From Datisca glomerata (lineage: Eukaryota > Streptophyta > Magnoliopsida > Cucurbitales > Datiscaceae), in assembly GCA_003255025.1 (NCBI GenBank), contig QANY01011365.1:558001-622000 (forward strand): a stretch of DNA of 64,000 bases. The letters are read 5' to 3'. The notes beneath the pieces were generated by a model. That model made no database searches and was not told the origin of the DNA. It was given only the letters and a program-made list of their open reading frames with translations. Below are positions 59,541-64,000 of this stretch, piece by piece (positions within the stretch are counted from its first letter, which is position 1; every line of letters starts with the position of its first letter). The translations under genes and the position numbers were made by a program.

Positions 59541-60640
59541 TCACCTTCTTTTCTTCTGTCTTGAGGATTGATAACTGCCTAGTGTTGACTGTCCAGAAGA
59601 GAAATCCCCACCAGAATCCTCCCCAACATCCACTGCAGACTCCTTTATAGGAAAGTTAACCATGTTAGTTTGATCCATCCTCTCTAAGCCCACATCTTCA
59701 TCAAGCGTATCAGGGAGTAAATGAATGGTAGGATCCTCCTTAGTTTCACCCGAGCCAGATGCCTCATCCTCAACAACAGGAAGAATATCAACTTCCTCAG
59801 AAGGTCCCTCCTCTAGTTTCTCCTTCCCTCTACCCACAACCTTAACCCATTCCTGTTTATTTGCAGGAGGGAGGGTTTCAACTTTGGAGCTTGAGGTGTT
59901 TTTTGCTTGGCAATCATGACCAAATATCTTACATTTTTTTGCAAATTTTTGGTAACCCAAAGTACTCAACCGCAATCTGGACTCCATCCAAATTAATACC
60001 TTCAAGCTCTAAATCAATGGTATCCAACAAATCAGAGGCAACATCCACTTCGATACATACCTTAGCAAATGATAGCTTCGACCGACTTGCAGTCATCACA
60101 TCAGCTAGCAAAGGTTTACCCATAATGCTACTAATATTGAAAATACCTTTATATGACCAAAGAACAGGAGGGATGTACCACAACTTGACCCACACGGGTA
60201 CCTTTCTTAGCTCATCTTTTGTAAGCTTCATTGTTGGGTTCCATTCCTTCAATATGATAGGTTTCCCCATAAGGTATCAGGGTCCCCTTTGTAGCACAGA
60301 ACTTTATCCCATGTTTTAAAGAATTTAAAGAAGAAACCTTCTTCATTTTCTGAAATATCCTTCAACCCCCTCTTAACCAGAGACGATGAGCAACTTGTTG
60401 GACTGCATTGAAAGAGGGTTTTTATTCAAAGAAGTGCCCCACAAGAGTGTTTTCCCATAGCTTCATGCCTGCTTGAACAATAACTTCTTGAATTTTGAAC
60501 TTACATGTAGCTTCATTCTTATTAGATTTTTCATTCACCACTGACAAAGCCACATTAGGTCTCCTTACACGGTCTACCCACTTTGGAGCTATTATTGTAG
60601 CAGGGTCCCTTCTTCATGTATAGTAACTTTTTCATTCTGT
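59541..60640 (-). pseudogene. LINE ORF1-type protein, DUF4283 plus zinc knuckle
   Basis: Minus strand, three frames: NEATCKFKIQEVIVQAGMKL, then LVGHFF...KPSFNAVQQVAHRLW (60510-60380). GKPIILKEWNPTMKLTKDEL and VPVWVKLWYIPPVLW follow, then IMGKPLLADVMTASRSKLSF and AKVCIEV (60270-59929, DUF4283). Next come YFGLPKICKK / CKIFGHDC (a CX2CX3GHxC knuckle split by a frameshift), then an acidic tail ending QSSRQKKRR at 59541. This is the RNA-binding ORF1 of plant L1-type LINEs. ORF2 is absent: the Gypsy LTR lies where it should follow. Confidence 0.85.
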
Positions 60641-60687
60641 TGAGCAATCAATTTGTACACTGAGTTGTCCAAAATAGGCTTCTTAAT

Positions 60688-60810
60688 ACTAGAGCTTGTC
60701 TTGGAATTTGAGGGCTACATTTATCACTTTCATCTACTTTGAAATCACTAGAGCTTGGCTTGGAATTTGAGGGCTACATTTATCACTTTCATCTACTTTG
60801 AAATCACTAG
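60688..60810. repeat. 59-bp tandem duplication
   Basis: ACTAGAGCTTG(T/G)CTTGGAATT through CTACTTTGAAATC is present twice in a row (60688 and 60747), with almost no difference, so it is a recent event. No coding role seen. Confidence 0.92.
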
Positions 60811-60847
60811 AAAGCAAACAACTATCAAACTTTTCATGCTATTGTTT

Positions 60848-60893
60848 TTATGCTTGTTTCAAACCATATAATGACTTTAATAACTTACATACC
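60848..60893 (-). pseudogene. Crumb of Copia reverse transcriptase
   Basis: Minus strand AKVCKLLKSLYGLKQA, 15-16 codons of the Copia RT motif, then a stop. Nothing of the flanking RT remains. The orientation is opposite to the Copia element that starts 45 bp to the right. Confidence 0.75.
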
Positions 60894-60936
60894 TTGGCGT
60901 CAATCAAAGATAAAAGGTATTCTATTCTCAAAATTT

Positions 60937-61430
60937 CTAAGGTAGAGGGCGTGGCCGTGGAAGTCGTGAAAATGGTCACGGTGGTCAAGGCAGCAAACAT
61001 GAGAGGTACTATAAGGAGAAGGGACAGTCGAGCCAACCAAATTGGCGTGGAAGAGGACGCGGTCGAGGAAGAGGCGGCCGGTCGAACTATTCCAACATCG
61101 AGTGCTACAAGTGTTACAAGTATGGTCACTATGCAAAGGATTGCAACTCCGACAAATGTTATAATTGTGGTAACGTGGGGCATTTTGCAGAAGATTGTTG
61201 AGCCGATAAAAAGGTGGAAGAAACAACCAACCTAGTCTTGGAAGATGAAAATGAAGGCCTTCTCTTGATGGCTCAAAATGAAGTCAACATCAACAATGAC
61301 ACTCTGTGGTACCTCGACTTGGGGGCAAGCAACCATATGTGCGGTCACGAGTACTTATTCAAAGAGATGCAAAAGATTGAAGATGGTCATGTGTCATTTG
61401 GAGATGCATCAAAGGTGGAGGTCAAAAGCT
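60937..61430 (+). pseudogene. Copia B gag C-terminus (double zinc knuckle) and protease
   Basis: An RG-rich stretch (GRGRGRGSRENGHGG) is followed by CYKCYKYGHYAKDC and CYNCGNVGHFAEDC, two perfect C-X2-C-X4-H-X4-C knuckles, 61110-61198. TGA follows at 61199-61201. The next frame holds the protease WYLDLGASNHMCGHEYLF (61307 on), with D-L-G where active enzymes have D-T-G or D-S-G. There is a stop at 61429. Confidence 0.9.
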
Positions 61431-62457
61431 GAGGTACGGTTTGTTACTTACAAAAGGATGGCTTAATAGGGTCAATCCAAGATGTTTATTACGTACCAAA
61501 CCTCAAGACCAACATTTTGAGTATGGGGCAACTCACGGAGAAAGGTTACTCGATACTTTTAAAAGACCGAGTACTACACTTGAAGGACAAGCAAGGGCGT
61601 CTGGTTGCTCTAGTCGAGATGAGAAGAAATCGGATGTACAAATTGAATTTGAGAAGCGTGCGAGAAAAATGTTTGCAAGTCAGCGTAGAAGACAAGGCGT
61701 CGCTGTGGCATCTCCGCTTTGGTCACCTACATCAAGGTGGTCTAAAAGAGTTAGCAAAGAAGAACACGGTGCACTGGCTGCCGGACATGGACTATGAGGG
61801 CAAATTTTATGAAGAATGTGTGCTTGTCAAGCAAGCGAGAACCTCGTTTCAAAAGAAGGTAGAAGATCGAGCTAAACATACTCTCGAGTTGATTCATACG
61901 ACATATGTGGACCAACCACCCCTGAATCTTTCAGTGGTAAAAGGTACTTCATTACCTTTACTGATGATTTCTCACGGAAAACTTAGGTTTATTTTCTAAA
62001 AGAAAAATCCGAGGCATTCGAGGTGTTCAAAAAGTTCAAAGTGATGGTGGAGAAGGTAGCTGGTAGACACATCAAAGCCGTACGATCCGATAGAGGTGGC
62101 GAGTATACTTCGACGGCTTTCATGGAGTATTGCGAGGAGCAAGGCATAAGGAGATTTCTAACCGCACCATACTCTCCTCAACAAAATGGTGTGGCCGAGA
62201 GGAAGAACCGGACTATTCTCGACATGGTTCGATCAATGCTCAAAAGTAAGAAGATGCCGAAGGAATTCTGGGCGGAAGCCGTGCAATGTTCCATCTATGT
62301 ACAAAATCGATGTCCACATGTGAAGTTAGATGATCAAACACCACAAGAGGCATGGAACGGACAAAAGCCGATAGTTTCTCATCTCAAAGTATTCGGTTGT
62401 GTGGTTTATGCACACGTACTGGATCAACGAAGAATGAAGCTCGAAGACAAAAGCTAA
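61431..62457 (+). pseudogene. Copia B gag-pre-integrase and integrase
   Basis: VYYVPNLKTNILSMGQLTEK, then YKLNLRS and WHLRFGHLHQGGLKELAKKN. The zinc site has FYEECV, so its first Cys is replaced by Tyr. After frameshifts near 61900-61995 the core continues VFKKFKVMVEKVAGRHIKAV, RSDRGGEY (second Asp), and APYSPQQNGVAERKNRTILD (catalytic Glu). It ends KLEDKS at a TAA (62455). The core is well conserved apart from these breaks. Confidence 0.9.
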
Positions 62458-64000
62458 AGGTATATTTTTATTGGGTATGATGAGAAGACAAAAGGGTACA
62501 AGCCACTCGACCCGATAAGCAAGAAGGTGATGGTGAGTCGTGATGTGCGAGTAAATGAAGCAAGCGAGTGGGACTGGAAAAATTCGACGGAGGTTATCAT
62601 CGAAGTTGGAGAATCATCAGTCGTTGCACCAACAAGTATACCAACAAACTCTGAAACTACCGATGATGAAAATGAACCACAACAACCAAAACTGTGAAGT
62701 TTGCAAGATTTGTATGATGCGACAAATGAGGTACACCTTGTATATCTTTTGGCAGATACTGAAAATATCAGTTTTGAAGAGGCGGTGCGAGACAAGAAGT
62801 GGCAAACTGCCATGAACGAGGAGATTAAGGCGATTGACCGCAACAACACATGGGAGCTAGCAAAATTGCCGAAAGGCAGTCAGCCTATTGGTGTGAAGTG
62901 GGTGTTCAAGAAAAAGATGAATGCTCAAGGTGAGATAGAACGGTACAAGGCGAGACTTGTTGCGAAGGGATACAAGCAAAAGATAGGAATCGACTATGAC
63001 GAGGTGTTTGCTCCTGTTGTAAGAATGAAGATAATCCGATTACTCATTTCACAAGCTGCTCAATTCAAATGGCCAATATTTCAAATGGATGTCAAGTCGG
63101 CATTCTTGAATGGTGTGCTCGAAGAAGATGTCTACATCGAACAACCACCTGGGTTCATGAAAATCGAAGAAGAGAAGAAGGTGCAAAAATTGAAGAAGGC
63201 GCTTTACGGGTTGAAGCAAGCACCGCGGGCATGGAATACACGTATCGATACATATTTCAAGGAGAACGGGTTCAAGCAATGTCCCTACGAGCATGTCCTT
63301 TACGCAAAGAAGAATTGAGGTAACGTGTTATTTGTTGCTCTTTATGTCGATGACCTCATTTTTATGGGAAATAATGATGAGATGATAGAAGAGTTTAAGG
63401 GTATAATGACACAGGAATTTGAGATGACAGATTTGGGCTTGATGAAGTTTTTCCTTAGTTTGGAGGTTAGACAAGTAGATACGGGTATTTTTGTATCATA
63501 TGAGACATATGCAAAAGAGATTTTGAAGAAGTACAAGATGGAAAATTGCAACCCGGTATCAACACCAATGAAACCAGGTGCAAAACTCTCGAAGTTCGAT
63601 GGAGGAGAACGTGTCGATGCGAGTAGATAGCGGAGTTTGGTAGGAAGCCTTCGCTATCTTACATTCACAAGACCGGATCTTTCATTAAGTGTCGGTATTA
63701 TAAGTCGGTTCATGGAAGAGCCGGTTTATTCATATTGGAAGGCGGTGAAGCGAATCCTACGGTACATCCAAGGAACGGTGTCACTCGGGTTGTTCTACTC
63801 GAAAGCAGAAGATTACAAGTTGGTTGGCTACTCTGACAGCAATTGGTGTGGAGACATAGACGATCGGAAAAGTACATCGAGATATGTGTTCTTTATGGGA
63901 GATACTGCATTTACTTGGCTTTCAAAGAAGCAACCGATCGTGACGCTCTCGACGTGTGAAGCTGAATATGTGGCAGCATCTTGGTGTGTATGTCATGCAA
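62458..64000 (+). pseudogene. Copia B reverse transcriptase and RNase H
   Basis: YIFIGYDEKTKGYKPLDPIS lies after the stop. After TGA 62696-62698, a 205-codon open frame (62701-63318) reads WQTAMNEEIKAIDRNNTWEL, IGVKWVFKKKMNAQGEIERY, KARLVAKGYKQKIGIDYDEV, FQMDVKSAFLNGVLEEDVYI and KKALYGLKQAPRAWNTRI. The next frame (63325-63630) has VALYVDDLIFMG, the RT active site. RNase H follows (YLTFTRPDLSLSVGIISRFM, GYSDSNWCGD, RKSTSRYVFF, TLSTCEAEYVAAS) and is cut by the window edge. There are stops at 62696, 63316 and 63628. Confidence 0.92.

Larger units (their letters stand above)
60937..64000 (+). mobile_element. Copia element (family B), 5'-truncated, pol nearly complete, runs off right edge
   Basis: The domains follow canonical Copia order on the + strand: Gly/Arg-rich gag C-terminus with two CCHC knuckles, protease, gag-pre-integrase, integrase, RT and RNase H. 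Its sequence is unrelated in detail to family A: the RT reads YVDDLIFMG here and YVDDILLI there. The left edge (about 60937) lacks the LTR, PBS and most of gag. Six in-frame stops and a few frameshifts make it inactive, but it is the least decayed retroelement in the window. Individual domains are listed separately. Confidence 0.9.

Overview
This is nuclear DNA of a flowering plant, most likely a eudicot. The evidence is AT-rich sequence, GT-AG introns, and two well-conserved single-copy plant genes set in a large mass of decayed transposable elements. No bacterial, organellar, rRNA or CRISPR signal was seen. One ambiguous base (N, 28101) lies in a TA microsatellite. Exon boundaries were derived by hand from reading frame, splice consensus and domain continuity. 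Repeat edges were placed by eye and are good to a few tens of bases unless terminal motifs fix them.

Region 1 (1-13190) is accessory DNA. It holds a minus-strand LINE reverse-transcriptase fragment running off the left edge, then a probable decayed Helitron (2266-11217). The Helitron contains RPA-like single-strand-DNA-binding remnants, a gene-5'-end-like segment (telo-box, TATA, CT leader), a Pif1-type helicase pseudogene and a 3' hairpin. A second Helitron-type terminus in opposite orientation follows, and then a deleted Copia copy.

Region 2 (13190-28300) is the host gene island. An intact seven-exon gene for a PRT1-like E3 ubiquitin ligase of the N-degron pathway (two RING fingers plus a ZZ finger, 418 codons) is followed about 3.6 kb downstream, on the same strand, by an intact three-exon gene for a KRP/ICK cyclin-dependent-kinase inhibitor, closest to KRP3 (246 codons). 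Between and around them lie a 118-bp tRNA-type SINE with 12-bp target-site duplications, a 125-bp tandem repeat and a probable hAT-like MITE.

Region 3 (28300-31174) is gene-free, with diverged tandem duplications and a tRNA-like (SINE or pseudo-tRNA) unit.

Region 4 (31175-59493) is a nest of retrotransposons four levels deep. A minus-strand Gypsy element of Tat type (gag, PR, RT, RNaseH, second RNaseH, INT, a 60-bp repeat array and an antisense additional ORF) is split by a minus-strand Copia element. That element is split inside its RT by a plus-strand Copia of the same family, which is split at the same RT site by a 1.87-kb solo LTR.

Region 5 (59494-64000) has a minus-strand LINE ORF1 (DUF4283/zinc-knuckle) relic, a 59-bp duplication, a crumb of Copia RT, and a nearly complete but stop-riddled plus-strand Copia polyprotein that runs off the right edge.

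The two host genes have no evident joint function: one acts in protein turnover and the other in cell-cycle braking. The observations I find most unusual are the shared insertion site in two inverted Copia copies, an LTR hairpin that stays paired through compensatory changes, and the Tat element's antisense ORF next to a higher-order 60-bp repeat array.
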